This document shows, one piece after another, positions 63,225 to 64,000 of a stretch of DNA of 64,000 nucleotides; the stretch's first letter is position 1, and the number at the start of each line of letters is the position of its first letter. Location: positions 91,055-155,054 of the forward strand of contig JACRCW010000080.1 of NCBI GenBank assembly GCA_016218805.1. The letters run 5' to 3'. Position numbers and translations under genes: made by a program. The notes beneath the pieces were generated by a model. The model was given only the letters and a program-made list of their open reading frames with translations, did no database searches and was not told where the DNA came from. This DNA is from Deltaproteobacteria bacterium (GTDB lineage: Bacteria; Myxococcota; JACRCW01).

Positions 63225-63811
63225 CGCGTCCCGACAAAAGCGCAAACCGGCGCCATTGTCACGACGAGCGCCCCGCCTCAACAGGTCCGGGAGCAACGTT
63301 GACGTCGGTGCGCCGGAAGCGCACCGGGCTTCTTCTCCTGCTCCATCGGCGGGCGCGTTCCGTTCCAACGCACCCATGCAGCGCCACGCCCCCCGCCAGC
63401 AGCACAACCCCCGCCGCGACCAGTCCCGTTTCCTAATGCGTGGCGCCCTGCGCCGCGGCACACCGCAGCACCGATGGCGCGGAAGCGCGGACCGCGATGG
63501 TGGCGCGCGGCCTGTTGATGCCCGAAGCGGGACTCCTTCTCGTCGCACACCCGTCGAGCTGGTCCTCAGCCCCTGCGCGAACAACGCGCTCCGCCCGCGG
63601 AACCGGTCCTCTGCCGCACCGCCTCACGCGCGGGCTCTTCCGGGCGCACCACCGCCGGCACGGTCCCCGACGAAGACGCCCGTGTGAAACCCGGCGTCGG
63701 GGTGCACACCCCGTCGGAACACCCGCACGCCGCGCGGCCTGCCGCGCCCTGCCCCGGTCACCGCCACGGTCCCTTCCCAACCCCGCCCGTTAGCGGCATG
63801 GTCGCCGCACC
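63225..63811. other. Stretch with no supported gene
   Basis: No frame gives a supported protein on either strand. A GC-rich hairpin (CGGGG-TGCACA-CCCCG) lies around 63697 but has no T-run. Confidence 0.4.
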
Positions 63812-64000
63812 TTGGAATGGTCATTCCTCCACCCGTCCTTGTGGCCGCTGCTGCTGACCGCGGCGGTGCCGCTGCTGGTCCACCTCATCAGCCGCCGCCG
63901 CGCGCGCGAAGTGCGCTTTGGCCCCATGGAGTTCGTGCTGCGCTCGCAGCGGCGCAGCGCGCGCCGCATCCAGCTGCGGCAGTGGCTGCTGATGGCCGCC
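63812..64000 (+). CDS. BatA-domain membrane protein, 3' truncated by the window edge
   Basis: The first 63 residues are visible from a TTG (an in-frame TAG lies just upstream; no better start is present). They read SFLHPSLWPLLLTAAVPLLV, HLISRRRAREVRFGPMEFVL, and RIQLRQWLLMAA: the N-terminal aerotolerance-regulator (BatA) domain, with its first transmembrane helix, HLxxRRR turn and FGPMEFV strand. In full-length relatives a vWA or large periplasmic domain follows. Confidence 0.85.
   Translation, partial: MEWSFLHPSLWPLLLTAAVPLLVHLISRRRAREVRFGPMEFVLRSQRRSARRIQLRQWLLMAA

Noticed and set aside
63690..63715. GC-rich hairpin as a terminator
   Set aside because: No T-run on either side, and no gene end nearby on that strand.
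1..64000. tRNA, rRNA or riboswitch genes
   Set aside because: I found no cloverleaf, rRNA or known leader motif by eye; a covariance-model search could still detect one.

Overview
The window is about 70% G+C and gene-dense. It carries many secreted lipoproteins with long Ser-rich linkers, several TolB-N/PEGA-like anchored proteins, an RCC1/Ig-repeat giant lipoprotein, an ECF42-type sigma factor with its DGPF partner and BlaI/M56 pairs. Together these suggest a member of the Myxococcota (myxobacteria and relatives). This is inferred from gene content; no rRNA or tRNA gene was found.

Layout. 0-3.1 kb: 3' end of a TPR protein, an NlpC/P60 lipoprotein and purA (all +). 3.1-12.0 kb: eight co-oriented minus-strand genes that look like one transcription unit: ArsR-rhodanese regulator, DsrE-like protein, sulfide:quinone oxidoreductase-like flavoprotein, lipoprotein cytochrome c, small Cys-rich exported protein, czcC, czcB, czcA. 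A perfect inverted repeat lies between this unit and a divergent Cys/Met-metabolism PLP enzyme. 13.2-15.2 kb: a BlaI-type repressor and a His/Cys-rich M56 protease, two near-identical operators, and behind the second operator the decayed remains of a metal-efflux adaptor. 15.2-18.3 kb: histidine kinase, response regulator and lipoprotein in one overlapping operon. 18.5-38.7 kb: mostly housekeeping or single genes (trxB, HDAC-like, nadE, PilZ, SLC13 transporter, DGPF/ECF42 pair, purine nucleoside phosphorylase, inositol-phosphatase family, ligA, lgt), with the first TolB-like/lipoprotein pair at 21.7-24.2 kb.

39-63 kb is an accessory region. It has a lower-GC gene beside an ankyrin gene, a propeller-lipoprotein operon, a 1724-residue lipoprotein with 10 Ig-like and 14 RCC1-like repeats, two more TolB-like/lipoprotein pairs and a fourth TolB-like gene. 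It also holds several wrecks: a vapBC remnant, an IS200/IS605 transposase remnant, a frameshifted secreted protein and a propeller gene broken by one stop codon. A rhomboid protease (58.6-60.3 kb) interrupts it, and the window ends in the start of a BatA-domain protein.

The most interesting signals are three. First, a recurring two-gene module: a signal-peptide protein with a TolB-N-like domain, a Cys pair and a C-terminal membrane anchor, followed within 14 bases by a Cys/Ser-rich lipoprotein whose C-terminal domain differs at every locus. Second, a sulfide-handling operon physically joined to a CzcCBA metal pump under an ArsR-rhodanese regulator. Third, the BlaI/M56 regulon with a putative metal-sensing loop whose target gene has decayed.
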